33,445 nucleotides of DNA. Source: Alphaproteobacteria bacterium. GTDB taxonomy: Bacteria; Pseudomonadota; Alphaproteobacteria; Rhizobiales; OSC116. Shown in pieces: positions 8,242 to 16,977 of the stretch. Position 1 is the stretch's first letter; the number at the start of each line of letters is the position of its first letter. The position numbers were made by a program, and so were the translations under genes. The notes under the pieces are model-generated. The model had not been told where the DNA came from, searched no databases, and worked only from the letters and a program-made list of their open reading frames with translations. The stretch covers positions 1,901 to 35,345 of the forward strand of contig NVQL02000007.1 of assembly GCA_002400495.2 (NCBI GenBank), given 5' to 3'.

Positions 8242-9186
8242 CTAATTTAAAGTTTCGATTTTGAAGTCATTCTGAAGCTTATTCCAATGATTTCTCAACC
8301 CTTCTTTATGATCGTCATTCATCGGGAGTTTGTTAAGGGCGTCAGGCCATAGCCCCCTTGCTTTGTTCAGCGTGTCATCCAAATGCGGCTTGATCGCCCT
8401 CCATGGAATGCCTGATTTTTCCGCCCATGACTGAAAGTGCGCCATTGTGACTGAATACCACTCCTTCGTTTTGCCAAGGTTAAGCGCGTATTGGGTTTCA
8501 TTTTCGATATAAACGCTGGTTGTCACAATATTGTAAGCTGGAGAAAGGCGCGGTGTGATTTGATCTGGGTATAGCAAGCTCCAGTTCTTAAGGTGAGTAT
8601 CGCCATTTGCCAAGAAAATATTCACTAATAATCGTCTTGCAAACTGTTGAGCATCAGCCAGCCCATCACCAGAGAAGTCATAAATGACTTTGCCGATATT
8701 TTCATAATTTGCTGACCTGTACTTCTCGTGTGGGTGTTTTACCAAAATTTGCGCGAAGTCTTCCATGTGAATACGTTGATCATCTGCGCGCTCAAACCGC
8801 TTGATGGCGAAGGCTTGTTTTTCGTCGGGCAGGTTGATTTGCGGTAGGTTATCCAACTTATCCAGCTCAACGAGTTTGATTTCAGGAATATCAACGCCAA
8901 CGAGGCCAGCAAGTGACATAGCTGTATATTCATTCAGCGGTACAAACTTATGCTTTGTCGATGGCGCTTTGATGATCCAATCACCCAGTACATTGCCCTT
9001 TGACAGATTATAGCGACCATCTTTTTCTTTCATAGAAAATTTCATTTGCACACCAGCTAAGGAAAATTTGTTTTCTTGAGTAAATTTATCGAACTTAACA
9101 GCCTTAACCTTACCATTCTCGTTGATAATCGAGTGGGCTCTCAGAAAACAAAGATAAAAAGGAAATAATTTAGGCATTAACATCAT
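8242..9186 (-). CDS. HipA-like kinase, N-terminally short and with altered metal site (possible pseudogene)
   Basis: The 314 residues match the HipA-type kinase core: a glycine-rich loop SLAGVQMKFS (42-51), an ATP-site Lys in IIKAP (about 73), AIKRFERA, MEDFAQIL, a KYRSANYENI loop, then NGDTHLKNW (catalytic Asp196 and Asn201) and SPAYNIVTT. E. coli HipA has Asp332 (in FYDI) at the last motif, as a magnesium ligand. Here the codon is AAT (Asn219). The family's usual N-terminal subdomain of about 100 residues is absent, because an in-frame stop lies just upstream of the Met-rich start. HipT of HipBST systems also lacks that subdomain, but I find neither a HipS-like nor a HipB-like gene next to it. 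A degenerate, orphan toxin kinase is the likeliest reading, and the start codon is uncertain. Confidence 0.7.
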   Translation of the reverse strand: MMLMPKLFPFYLCFLRAHSIINENGKVKAVKFDKFTQENKFSLAGVQMKFSMKEKDGRYNLSKGNVLGDWIIKAPSTKHKFVPLNEYTAMSLAGLVGVDIPEIKLVELDKLDNLPQINLPDEKQAFAIKRFERADDQRIHMEDFAQILVKHPHEKYRSANYENIGKVIYDFSGDGLADAQQFARRLLVNIFLANGDTHLKNWSLLYPDQITPRLSPAYNIVTTSVYIENETQYALNLGKTKEWYSVTMAHFQSWAEKSGIPWRAIKPHLDDTLNKARGLWPDALNKLPMNDDHKEGLRNHWNKLQNDFKIETLN

Positions 9187-9500
9187 ATGGCTGACGGGCT
9201 TTCTTGGTTAGGTCTTCTGAGCTTTGTTGTGCCCATTGCTATGCTTAATGGGAGCCAGAACTACTTAACGAGAAAATTGAAACTACGTAATTCGCAGACA
9301 GATTTTGTAACTTCAACAGCATGAGCACTTATTAAAACTTCATTGTCCTGAACTACAGGAGTAATAACGTCACCCATTTGAAAGGGCGTGGCACTAGAAA
9401 AGGTGTGTTTTTCAAATATTTTTCCTCCAATCAGTGATGCGCCGACGGTATATATTTCGACGCACAATTTCCATAAAATCACAAACAATCAATTAAATGA
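9187..9500. other. gene-poor stretch upstream of the HipA-like gene
   Basis: This is where a hipB or hipS gene would be expected for the minus-strand kinase. A minus-strand open frame at 9261-9488 (75 codons) exists but begins with TTG, lacks a ribosome binding site and matches no family I know. A 45-codon plus-strand frame at 9187 is also unsupported. The stretch may contain decayed 5' sequence of the HipA-like gene, but I cannot recognise HipA N-domain motifs in any frame. Confidence 0.35.
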
Positions 9501-9529
9501 TTGACATTGATTTTAACGTGTCATAAATT
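9501..9529 (+). promoter_or_regulatory. candidate sigma-70 promoter of the second sugar/amino-sugar operon
   Basis: TTGACA (9501-9506) and TAAATT (9524-9529) are separated by 17 bp, the optimal spacing. The predicted start leaves a leader of about 130 nt before the binding-protein ATG at 9665. Within it, CGTCGT-TTCT-ACGACG (9581-9596) can form a 6-bp hairpin followed by TAATTTT. Whether that is a regulatory element is unknown. No operator for the DeoR protein encoded at 16195 was obvious. Confidence 0.5.
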
Positions 9530-9664
9530 AAATTTATATGAACTATATTATTGAGCAAATAGTATGAGTTATTTTGAGTTCGTCGTTTCTACGACGTAAT
9601 TTTGCAAGGCTGCTTGAAGCTTAATTTATGGTTCATTTAAAAAGAACAATAGTGGAGGAAAATA

Positions 9665-10939
9665 ATGAAACTTAAATATATGAAAGCCCTTTTGTTGGGC
9701 GCTGTCATGGCGACTCAAGTGGTGGCAATTGCACCAACATATGCCGCTGACAATAAAGCATTGTCTGGACAGACTCTTTCGGTATTATTGCCGCCTTGGG
9801 GCACTTTGCCTAAAGAAATGACTGATAAATTTACTGCTGATACTGGCATTACGTTAGACAGTCAAACTCTTGGTTGGGATGAAATTCGCACCAAAATTGT
9901 AACTTCAATGATCGCCAACACAGCGCCTGCCAGCGCAACGGAAATTGACTGGTCTTGGGTTGGTCAATTTGGCGCTGCTGGTTGGTACCAACCTCTTGAT
10001 GGTTTGGTAAACGCTGAAGCGATTGCTGATGCCCCAACAGCCAAAATTTTTGTTTATGATGGTAAGCAAATGGCTATACCTTATAATAATGATTTCCGTA
10101 TACTCATTTATAATAAATCCCATCTTGATGAAGCTGGCATTGCGGCAGCACCAACCACACCAGATGAAATGTTAGTAGCGGCTCGGGCTGTTAAAAAAGC
10201 TGGCATTGCTGAGCATCCAATTGGTTTGCCATTATCTGCAACTGAAGGCAGCGCAACAGCTTGGTATTTGTTGACCAAAGCTTTTGGCGGTGATTTATTT
10301 GATGCCGATTTCAATCCTTTATTCACCTCGCCAGATTCAGCCGGTTATAAGGCTATGGAATTTGAAGTGAATGCACTTAAAGAAGGTCTTATTGACCCTG
10401 CTTCAACGGGTCTAAAAGATGTTGACGTTCAAGAACTTTTCAAAAGCGGTCAAACCACTTTTGATGTAGCGGGTTGGGCAGGTAGTATTTCTGTTTATGA
10501 TGACCCTTCAAAATCTAAAGTGGCTGGACAAGCGCATTTGGCATTGATGATTTCAACCGTTGGTAAACCACGGTCATTTGGCCTGCCAGAAGCTGTTGGC
10601 ATTCCATCAAATGCGGAAAACCCTGAAGCTGCTGCAGCATTTATTGATTGGATTCAAAAAGCTGAAACACAAATTGGTGCTTATGACTCATTGGGTAATT
10701 TACCACCTCGTTTGAGCGTGTTGAAAACCTTAAATGATGCTGGCAAGTTAAAAGATGGCGATGTGTTGATGGAACAAGCGGCATTTGCTGAACCATTATT
10801 TGCGCAAGGTACACCTGGTTGGTATCCTGAGTTTTCAGCTGCAGTGGCTAGTAATTTAAACTTAGCTGCTAAGGGTCAAATTACAGTGCAAGAAGCTGTT
10901 CAGCAAATTGCTGATCAAGCCAAGTCTGCAATGCAATAA
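9665..10939 (+). CDS. extracellular sugar-binding protein of the second ABC importer
   Basis: This 424-residue family-1 binding protein starts after a strong GTGGAGGA ribosome binding site. The signal peptide has a basic MKLKYMK start, a hydrophobic core and a likely cleavage after PTYA before ADNKALSG. Mature-protein landmarks include PWGTLPKEMTDKFTADTGI, a substrate-cleft region around YNNDFRILIYNKSHLDEAGI, and FIDWIQKAETQIGAYDSLG. It leads an operon with two permeases, an ATPase, a SIS isomerase, a PF08013 protein, a DeoR regulator and a sugar kinase. From those enzymes I infer an amino sugar of galacto configuration, or a glycoside of one, as ligand. The protein itself does not prove this. 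Confidence 0.92.
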   Translation: MKLKYMKALLLGAVMATQVVAIAPTYAADNKALSGQTLSVLLPPWGTLPKEMTDKFTADTGITLDSQTLGWDEIRTKIVTSMIANTAPASATEIDWSWVGQFGAAGWYQPLDGLVNAEAIADAPTAKIFVYDGKQMAIPYNNDFRILIYNKSHLDEAGIAAAPTTPDEMLVAARAVKKAGIAEHPIGLPLSATEGSATAWYLLTKAFGGDLFDADFNPLFTSPDSAGYKAMEFEVNALKEGLIDPASTGLKDVDVQELFKSGQTTFDVAGWAGSISVYDDPSKSKVAGQAHLALMISTVGKPRSFGLPEAVGIPSNAENPEAAAAFIDWIQKAETQIGAYDSLGNLPPRLSVLKTLNDAGKLKDGDVLMEQAAFAEPLFAQGTPGWYPEFSAAVASNLNLAAKGQITVQEAVQQIADQAKSAMQ

Positions 10940-10972
10940 TAAAACTAACGACAAAATTAGGTCGCAATCGAA

Positions 10973-11878
10973 ATGAATAGAATTTTAAATAGGTTGCGGC
11001 CTCTCCCCAAGCTTAAAGAAGCTATATTGGGGATGGGTTATGTAACACCTGTGTTCTTTATTATGGGGGCTTTGGTGGTTTTGCCACTCATCTCAACTAT
11101 ATGGGACAGTTTTTACAACGTGAACCCGATGCGTGCGGGCACACCTTTTGTGGGGTTTGATAATTATGCAAAATTATTATCCGATCCCAATGTTCAAAAA
11201 TCTTGGACCAACACATTTATCTATGTTGCCATTACGGTGATATTAGAGACGGTGTTGGGAGTTGGCGCGGCTTTGCTGCTCAACAAAGTGAAATTTGGTC
11301 GAAGTTGGTTATTAGCCGCTTTGATATTACCTTGGTGCCTCCCACCAGTGGTCAACGCCGTGGTGTGGATGTGGATTTACAATCCGAGCTATGGCGTTTT
11401 AAATGGCGTCTTGCTGTCGCTCGGCTTGATTGAAGAGAATAGAGTTTGGTTTAATGATCAATTTACTGCTCTATTTTTAATTTCAATTGTACATGCGTGG
11501 CGCATGATGCCATTGACTGCCATCATCATTTTGGCCGCTTTACAAGCCATTCCAAAAGATCTTTATGAAGCCGCTAAATTAGATGGCGCAGGCCCAATAA
11601 AAATGTTTCGAAAAGTTACCTTGCCATTAATATCAGGAGGTCTAGCCATTGCGCTTAGCCAATCGACTGTGTTTGCATTTAACTTATTTGATGAAGCGTG
11701 GATATTGAATGGTGCGGGTTTAGATACGCGAACCGTTATGATTCAAGTTTACATGTCAGCATTTCAGAATCTTAAATTTTCGTATGGCATGGCCTTGTCA
11801 ATTCTAGCCATGTTAGCTTCATTAATTGTTTCGGCAGTTTATGTATTGCGCATTTACCGTGAAACGAGGTTTGACTAA
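10973..11878 (+). CDS. ABC sugar importer permease (MalF-like)
   Basis: A 301-residue inner-membrane permease. The first helix is in GYVTPVFFIMGALVVLPLIS, followed by the periplasmic segment FVGFDNYAKLLSDPNVQKSW. The EAA loop is DLYEAAKLDGAGPIKMFRKV, then TLPLISGGLAIAL. The gene starts 33 bp after the binding-protein stop and has only a weak ribosome binding site, which would suit lower synthesis than the binding protein. Its TAA stop overlaps the next ATG in TAATG, indicating coupled translation of the permease pair. Confidence 0.9.
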   Translation: MNRILNRLRPLPKLKEAILGMGYVTPVFFIMGALVVLPLISTIWDSFYNVNPMRAGTPFVGFDNYAKLLSDPNVQKSWTNTFIYVAITVILETVLGVGAALLLNKVKFGRSWLLAALILPWCLPPVVNAVVWMWIYNPSYGVLNGVLLSLGLIEENRVWFNDQFTALFLISIVHAWRMMPLTAIIILAALQAIPKDLYEAAKLDGAGPIKMFRKVTLPLISGGLAIALSQSTVFAFNLFDEAWILNGAGLDTRTVMIQVYMSAFQNLKFSYGMALSILAMLASLIVSAVYVLRIYRETRFD

Positions 11879-12756
11879 TGTACATGAAGAACTTTAAAAC
11901 CGTCATTGGCAAGACCAGTCTTATCTTTGCTGTTTCATTGCTGTTATTTTGGTCTCTAGGGCCAATATATTGGTCATTTGTCACCAGCATCACACCACCC
12001 AACGACTTGGTATCATCCGAACTGCATTTATGGCCCGAAACTGTGAGTTTCGAGCATTATGGCAAATTATTTGGCGCAACCAGTATATCACAGGGCAATG
12101 AAGTGCAGTCAATCTGGCCGCAATTCTCCAAAGCCTTTGCCAATAGTTTAGTCACTTCAATCGGCGCCACTTTATTGACTGTGTTGATCGCTGCTTTTGG
12201 CGCCTACGCTTTTGTGCGGTTTACCTTTCCGGGGCGTGATATCCTATTTTATGTGGTGGTGGCGACCATGGCAATTCCCGCTTATACGGTAATGATACCA
12301 CTTTATCGGCTGATGATTTCACTGTCGCTCATCAACACTCATACGGGGGTGATATTTATCTATATATCAGCCTTTCTACCGCTAGCATTGTGGTTGATGC
12401 GCAGTGTATATCAAGCCATTCCAATTTCGCTCGAGGAAGCCGCTTATTTGGATGGTGCTGGCAAAACTTACACTTTAATGCGCATTGTATTGCCATTGGC
12501 CGCACCTGGCTTGATTGCGGCGGCAATCTTAACTTTTCTCAACGCGTGGGGGCAATTTATGGTGCCATTGGTATTTTCACCGACATTGGCGACCAAGCCA
12601 TTGACTGTGTTGATACCCGAATTTGTAACCCGCAATTATATCGATTATGGCCTGATGAATGCGGCAGGCATTGTTGCCATTGCACCACCGATTATTTTGG
12701 TTGTTTTCCTCAATAAATATCTTGTGAGTGGCCTCATGGCTGGCTCAGGAAAATAA
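11878..12756 (+). CDS. ABC sugar importer permease (MalG-like)
   Basis: This 292-residue membrane protein has the MalG-type layout: an N-terminal helix (LIFAVSLLLFWSLGPIYWS), the SITPPNDLVSSELHLWP segment, and an EAA loop SLEEAAYLDGAGKTYTLMRI followed by VLPLAAPGLIAAAI. A periplasmic insertion around residues 62-80 (ATSISQGNEVQSIWPQFSK) is slightly longer than in the first importer's counterpart. It forms the heterodimer with the permease encoded immediately upstream and uses the ATPase at 12789. The start overlaps the preceding stop by one base. Confidence 0.9.
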   Translation: MYMKNFKTVIGKTSLIFAVSLLLFWSLGPIYWSFVTSITPPNDLVSSELHLWPETVSFEHYGKLFGATSISQGNEVQSIWPQFSKAFANSLVTSIGATLLTVLIAAFGAYAFVRFTFPGRDILFYVVVATMAIPAYTVMIPLYRLMISLSLINTHTGVIFIYISAFLPLALWLMRSVYQAIPISLEEAAYLDGAGKTYTLMRIVLPLAAPGLIAAAILTFLNAWGQFMVPLVFSPTLATKPLTVLIPEFVTRNYIDYGLMNAAGIVAIAPPIILVVFLNKYLVSGLMAGSGK

Positions 12757-12788
12757 CCAAAGATTATATATTATAAAGGATGCGCCAT

Positions 12789-13871
12789 ATGGCAAAATTG
12801 GAAATTTCTAACCTGACGAAAAATTACGGCAAAGTTGAAGTGATTAAAGGGGTTGATTTAACGGTTGAAGATGGTGAGTTTGTTTCGCTAATCGGTAGTT
12901 CTGGCTGCGGTAAGTCTACACTTTTACGGATGATTGCAGGGCTTGAAGACATCACTTCTGGCAGCATTTCAATTGACGGTCGGGTGATAAATGATGTTGA
13001 GCCTAAAGACCGAGACATCGCGATGGTGTTTCAAAATTATGCGCTTTACCCACATTTAACGGTGGCTGAGAATATGGGCTTTAGCCTGCATTTACGTGGT
13101 GTGCCAAAAAATGAAGCCAAAATTGCCGTCGAAAAGGTTGCCGAAACGCTTGGTTTAACGCCTTATCTTGATCGTGCGCCAAAGGCTTTGTCTGGCGGCC
13201 AACGTCAACGTGTGGCGATGGGCAGGGCGATCGTACGTAACCCACGGATATTCTTGTTTGATGAGCCATTGTCTAACCTCGATGCCAAGTTGAGAGTGCA
13301 AATGCGACTGGAAATTAAAGCTTTGCAAAAGCGCTTAGGCACAACATCTATTTATGTAACACATGATCAAGTGGAAGCTTTGACCATGTCCGATAGGTTG
13401 GTGTTGTTAAACGGCGGTCAGGTTGAACAAATTGGCACACCTATGGAAGTTTATAAAAAACCAGCGAATATTTTTGTGGCTAGCTTTATTGGTTCACCAG
13501 CGATGAATTTGTTTGATGGAATATTGCACCGAGACGTTGAGCAAACATTTGTAACCGTTCATGGCAATAAGATATTGGTGCCCAATTGTCCAAAGCTCAC
13601 CAATGGCACCAAAGTTAAATTAGGCATTCGGCCTGAACATTTAAAATATGCAGCTACAGATAGCGGCAATAATATTATAAATATGAAGGTTTCAATGACC
13701 GAAACAACAGGAGCTGAAACTTATGCTTATGGACATTTTGGTGATGAAGCAATGACGATAAAGCTAAATGGCGAAGATGCCATCAAAAGTGGTGACAAAA
13801 TATCACTAACGGTGAAAACGAATTTATTACATGTTTTTGATTATGTCACAGGCATACGAATTAATAATTAA
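12789..13871 (+). CDS. ABC sugar importer ATPase (MalK/UgpC-like)
   Basis: The motor of the second importer is about 360 residues long. Walker A is GSSGCGKST near residues 36-44, the signature is LSGGQRQRVAMGRAI near 135, Walker B is IFLFDEPLSNLDA, and the switch His is in YVTHDQVEAL. A C-terminal TOBE domain contains LGIRPEHLKYA. I prefer the ATG at 12789, which lies 8 nt after AAAGGA. An in-frame ATG at 12780 overlaps that ribosome binding site. It is close in sequence to the ATPase at 6863, differing mainly in the regulatory domain. The gene ends 49 bp before the SIS isomerase gene, and a 7-bp hairpin lies between them. Confidence 0.92.
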   Translation: MAKLEISNLTKNYGKVEVIKGVDLTVEDGEFVSLIGSSGCGKSTLLRMIAGLEDITSGSISIDGRVINDVEPKDRDIAMVFQNYALYPHLTVAENMGFSLHLRGVPKNEAKIAVEKVAETLGLTPYLDRAPKALSGGQRQRVAMGRAIVRNPRIFLFDEPLSNLDAKLRVQMRLEIKALQKRLGTTSIYVTHDQVEALTMSDRLVLLNGGQVEQIGTPMEVYKKPANIFVASFIGSPAMNLFDGILHRDVEQTFVTVHGNKILVPNCPKLTNGTKVKLGIRPEHLKYAATDSGNNIINMKVSMTETTGAETYAYGHFGDEAMTIKLNGEDAIKSGDKISLTVKTNLLHVFDYVTGIRINN

Positions 13872-13891
13872 GTGAAAATTAGCATTCACTT
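13870..13891 (+). other. short hairpin between transporter and catabolic genes
   Basis: AAGTGAA (13870-13876) and TTCACTT (13885-13891) form a 7-bp stem with an 8-nt loop that overlaps the end of the ATPase gene. It is followed by a TTAC... sequence rather than a pure T-run. It could cause partial termination or mark an RNA processing point between import and catabolic genes, or it may be incidental. Confidence 0.3.
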
Positions 13892-13920
13892 TTACATATA
13901 AGAAAAATGAGGAAAATTTT

Positions 13921-14880
13921 ATGAATCCAACATTAAACAGTATATTTGAGCAATTTGATTTTTGGAAAAAAGCATCAATGCCTGCCAAACTAACAGATAA
14001 TACATCAACCTATGTGGTGGTTGGCTGTGGGACATCTTATAATCTGGCTTTGTCAGTTGCAGCAGCATTGAATGCTCAAGGCTTTATAGCCATAGGCGTG
14101 CCAGCAGGCGAATGGATTATCAGGCCAAATGCATATTTGTCTGAGAATGTAAAAACCGTCAAAGTGATTGCTCTCTCGCGCAGTGGCGAAACCACCGAAA
14201 CGGTGCAGGCAGCGAAAGCCAGCCAAGCAAGAGGGCAAGAAGTGATTGGCATCACATGTGAGCCAGGTTCTTCACTCAGCGCGGCATCTGATATACCTGT
14301 AGAATTTGCCTCCCACCCACAAGAAGGCATTGTGATGACTTGTTCTGCAAGTTTAATGCTTTTGGCAGGCTATGCTCTGGCGGGTTTAAGCATAAATGAT
14401 GAATTGGCCAATCGCGCCGAAAAATTGGTGGCTGCTTTGGATGCTATTGACATTGCAGATTATTCACAACGATCACATTTTGTATTTTTAGGTGGCGGCA
14501 CGAATTACGGCGTGGCATTAGAGGGCGCTCTTAAATTGCAAGAAATGGCAATTTGTTATACGCAGGCTTTCCACCCTGGCGAATATCGCCATGGCCCAGT
14601 GAGCTTGGTTGATGAACGCACGGCGATTGTCATGCTTTATCATTCTGAAACCGCGGCAGACGAAGCTATTTTGGTTAAAGAATTACAAGCTAAAGGTGCA
14701 TGGGTATTAGGGCTTGGCGGGGCAGGGGATGTACAGCTGAACGTTGATAGTGAAGGCGATTTATCGGGCGCAGAAATCTTGCCCGCTTTGCAATTGCTTG
14801 GCGAGCGTTATGCTCTATCGCATGGCATTGACACAACAGCCCCACGTCATTTGACCAAAGTTGTGATGTTGGAGGATTGA
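13921..14880 (+). CDS. double SIS-domain sugar-phosphate isomerase/deaminase (AgaS-like)
   Basis: The 319 residues contain two SIS domains. The first has VVGCGTSYNLALSVAAAL (about 33-50) and LSRSGETTETVQAA (about 84-97). The second has FLGGGTNYGVALEGALKLQE and the active-site stretch HPGEYRHGPVSLVDE (about 217-231). The protein ends with HLTKVVMLED, near the catalytic Lys position known in GlmS-type isomerase domains. It lacks the glutaminase domain of GlmS. Family members deaminate or isomerise ketosamine-phosphates. AgaS converts galactosamine-6-phosphate to tagatose-6-phosphate plus ammonia. The neighbouring PF08013 gene, 2 bp downstream, and the kinase gene favour that reaction. A deglycase acting on Amadori compounds (FrlB-like) is the main alternative. 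Confidence 0.82.
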   Translation: MNPTLNSIFEQFDFWKKASMPAKLTDNTSTYVVVGCGTSYNLALSVAAALNAQGFIAIGVPAGEWIIRPNAYLSENVKTVKVIALSRSGETTETVQAAKASQARGQEVIGITCEPGSSLSAASDIPVEFASHPQEGIVMTCSASLMLLAGYALAGLSINDELANRAEKLVAALDAIDIADYSQRSHFVFLGGGTNYGVALEGALKLQEMAICYTQAFHPGEYRHGPVSLVDERTAIVMLYHSETAADEAILVKELQAKGAWVLGLGGAGDVQLNVDSEGDLSGAEILPALQLLGERYALSHGIDTTAPRHLTKVVMLED

Positions 14881-14882
14881 TT

Positions 14883-16172
14883 ATGAACCAAGCTTTACAA
14901 TATTTACTGGATTTGCCCACTCAACATAACAAGGGTATTCATGCTGGCATCACTTCGGTTTGTAGCGCCCATCCATTGGTAATAGAAGCGGCTTTAATAG
15001 AAGCCGCCTCTACTAATAGTGTGGCGTTGATTGAAGCCACCTGTAATCAAGTTAACCAAGATGGTGGTTATACAGGTATGAAACCACAAGATTTTAAAAA
15101 TTTTGTGCTTAAGATCGCAGCTAAAGTGAATTTTCCTGCCGATAAAATATTATTTGGCGGTGACCATTTGGGGCCAAACCCGTGGCGCCATATGGATGCA
15201 GAAGTGGCGATGGAAAAAGCCACAATTATGACAGCAGCTTATGCTGCAGCTGGTTTTTCAAAAATTCATTTAGATGCCAGTATGTCTTGCGCTGATGACC
15301 CAAACCCATTGCCACCAGCAACCATTGCTGCCCGTGCGGTCGAACTTGCGGGTGCAGCCGAGGCAGCAGCACGCCAAAACAGTCATCCATCACCAGCCTA
15401 TATTATCGGCACTGAAGTTCCTGTGCCAGGTGGTGCTTCTGAAGAGTTGGATGTTTTAGAAGTGACAACACCAACCAGTGCGGCTGAGACATTGTCGCTG
15501 CATAAAATAGCATTTGCGAAAGTGGGCTTGGGCGAAGTGTTTGAGCGCGCAGTGGGCTTGGTTGTGCAGCCGGGGGTGGAATTTGGTCATGCCAATGTCA
15601 TTCATTTTGACATTGCTGGCTCGCAACAACTTACCGATTGGCGGATAAAAACCAGCTCTATTTTATTTGAGGCGCATTCTACAGATTACCAAACTTCCGA
15701 AGCATTAGCAGGTTTGGTGGATGGTGGTTTTGCAATCTTAAAAGTTGGGCCGGGTCTGACATTTGCGCTACGTGAAGCCTATTATGGGTTAGATTTAATT
15801 GCAGGCATTATATGTGATGGCTATGAAGCAGGTAGGTTGCCTGCTAAAATGGAACAAATAATGCTGAAACAACCCCAATATTGGCAAGATTATTATCACG
15901 GATCAGCAGGTGAACAATATCTGCAACGACATTATAGTTACAGCGATCGCATTCGTTATTACTGGACAAATAAGGCAGCACAACAGGCAGTTGATGAATT
16001 GTTTGATGCTTTGAATGGAGTGGAAATTGCAGAGACTTTAATCAGTCAATATTTACCACGTCAATATGCTCAGGTGGCACAAGGACAATTACCAGCCACC
16101 GCAACAGAATTAGTGATTGCTGCAGTTCGCGCCGCATTGACGCCTTATTCTAAAGCTTGTAGCGTAACATAA
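14883..16172 (+). CDS. PF08013 protein (GatZ/KbaZ/AgaZ-like), possible tagatose-6-phosphate 4-epimerase
   Basis: This protein of about 429 residues has the PF08013 hallmarks: GIHAGITSVCSAHPLVIEAA near the start, GGDHLGPNPWRHM (about 93-105), HLDASMSCADDPNPL, EVPVPGG, VVQPGVEFGHANV and LKVGPGLTFALREA. The ATG at 14883 has GGAGG seven bases upstream; the TTG two codons earlier is less likely. Family members were first seen as non-catalytic subunits of tagatose-bisphosphate aldolase, were later described as a tagatose-6-phosphate kinase in Shewanella (AgaZ), and as a tagatose-6-phosphate 4-epimerase in Agrobacterium tumefaciens. No GatY/KbaY aldolase gene lies in the operon, so I favour 4-epimerisation to fructose-6-phosphate here. 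This activity is an inference. Confidence 0.82.
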   Translation: MNQALQYLLDLPTQHNKGIHAGITSVCSAHPLVIEAALIEAASTNSVALIEATCNQVNQDGGYTGMKPQDFKNFVLKIAAKVNFPADKILFGGDHLGPNPWRHMDAEVAMEKATIMTAAYAAAGFSKIHLDASMSCADDPNPLPPATIAARAVELAGAAEAAARQNSHPSPAYIIGTEVPVPGGASEELDVLEVTTPTSAAETLSLHKIAFAKVGLGEVFERAVGLVVQPGVEFGHANVIHFDIAGSQQLTDWRIKTSSILFEAHSTDYQTSEALAGLVDGGFAILKVGPGLTFALREAYYGLDLIAGIICDGYEAGRLPAKMEQIMLKQPQYWQDYYHGSAGEQYLQRHYSYSDRIRYYWTNKAAQQAVDELFDALNGVEIAETLISQYLPRQYAQVAQGQLPATATELVIAAVRAALTPYSKACSVT

Positions 16173-16194
16173 AATACAAAAGAATTGAGGCATC

Positions 16195-16977
16195 GTGACC
16201 ACAGATCGTAAAGAATTGATACGTAATCACCTATTTGTAAAGGGTCAGACTCCTGTTCAGGATTTGGCGGAAATCATTGGTGCATCTTTAGCAACCATTC
16301 GTCGAGATTTGCTTGAAATGGAGCAATCTGGCTCGATAGAACGATTGCACGGGTCAGCTAGAATCGCCGCTAGTGCAAAGGCTGAGGTTGGGTTTGAAGC
16401 CAGAGAAAATTCAAATTTATTAGCCAAACGAGCCATAGCTGCAGCGGCTTCAAAAACCATCACACCGAATAGCACTATATTTTTGGACGCTGGAACCACC
16501 GTATTACAATTGGCACGGCGCATTAAATTAATGAATATGCCGCTGACGGTTTTTACAAATGGCGTGATTGTGGCACAAGAATTGGCACAAATTCCAAAAA
16601 TTTCTGTTAATTTATTGGGGGGACGCATTCGGCCAGAAAATATGTCAATTGTCGGGCCTTTCGCCGAAAAAATGATAGCAGAATTGTGGTTTGATCGTTT
16701 GTTTTTAGGTGCGAGTGCCATTGCTAATGATGGCTGGCTATCCAGTTATGATGCCGATGAAGCGAAGCTAAATTCGCTTATGGTGGCCAGAACACAAAAT
16801 ATATCGGTGTTGACCGAATATCAAAAATTTGGCACACGCGCCACTTATAATGTGTTTAAACTTTCGGATTCTGCAAATATTATAACCGACCATGAAATCA
16901 ATGCGGATTTTACCGCCTATGCTAAGGAAAATGGCTTAGACATCACCAATATAGCGTCCGAGCTTAATCATGACTGA
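16195..16977 (+). CDS. DeoR-family transcriptional regulator (AgaR-like)
   Basis: A 260-residue DeoR/GlpR-type repressor. The N-terminal winged helix-turn-helix is at residues about 6-58 (VQDLAEIIGASLATIRRDLL, then EMEQSGSIERLHGSA). The C-terminal sensor domain has FLDAGTTVLQLARRI, FTNGVIVAQEL, NLLGGRIRPENMSIVG and a terminal-half LTEYQKFG segment. Such proteins respond to sugar phosphates. The GTG start is supported by GAGG five bases upstream. Lying inside the operon between the PF08013 and kinase genes, it probably controls the operon from the promoter region before 9665, responding to an amino-sugar or ketose phosphate intermediate. Confidence 0.9.
   Translation: MTTDRKELIRNHLFVKGQTPVQDLAEIIGASLATIRRDLLEMEQSGSIERLHGSARIAASAKAEVGFEARENSNLLAKRAIAAAASKTITPNSTIFLDAGTTVLQLARRIKLMNMPLTVFTNGVIVAQELAQIPKISVNLLGGRIRPENMSIVGPFAEKMIAELWFDRLFLGASAIANDGWLSSYDADEAKLNSLMVARTQNISVLTEYQKFGTRATYNVFKLSDSANIITDHEINADFTAYAKENGLDITNIASELNHD

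Noticed and set aside
8739..9013. Open frames on both strands inside the HipA-like gene
   Set aside because: They are shadows; the HipA motifs are all in the 8242-9186 minus frame.
9187..9324. Plus-strand 45-codon hydrophobic frame
   Set aside because: No ribosome binding site and no recognisable family; chance frame is most likely.
9261..9488. Minus-strand 75-codon frame upstream of the HipA-like gene, considered as HipS or HipB
   Set aside because: It starts with TTG, has no ribosome binding site, and shows neither the HipA N-subdomain pattern nor a helix-turn-helix.
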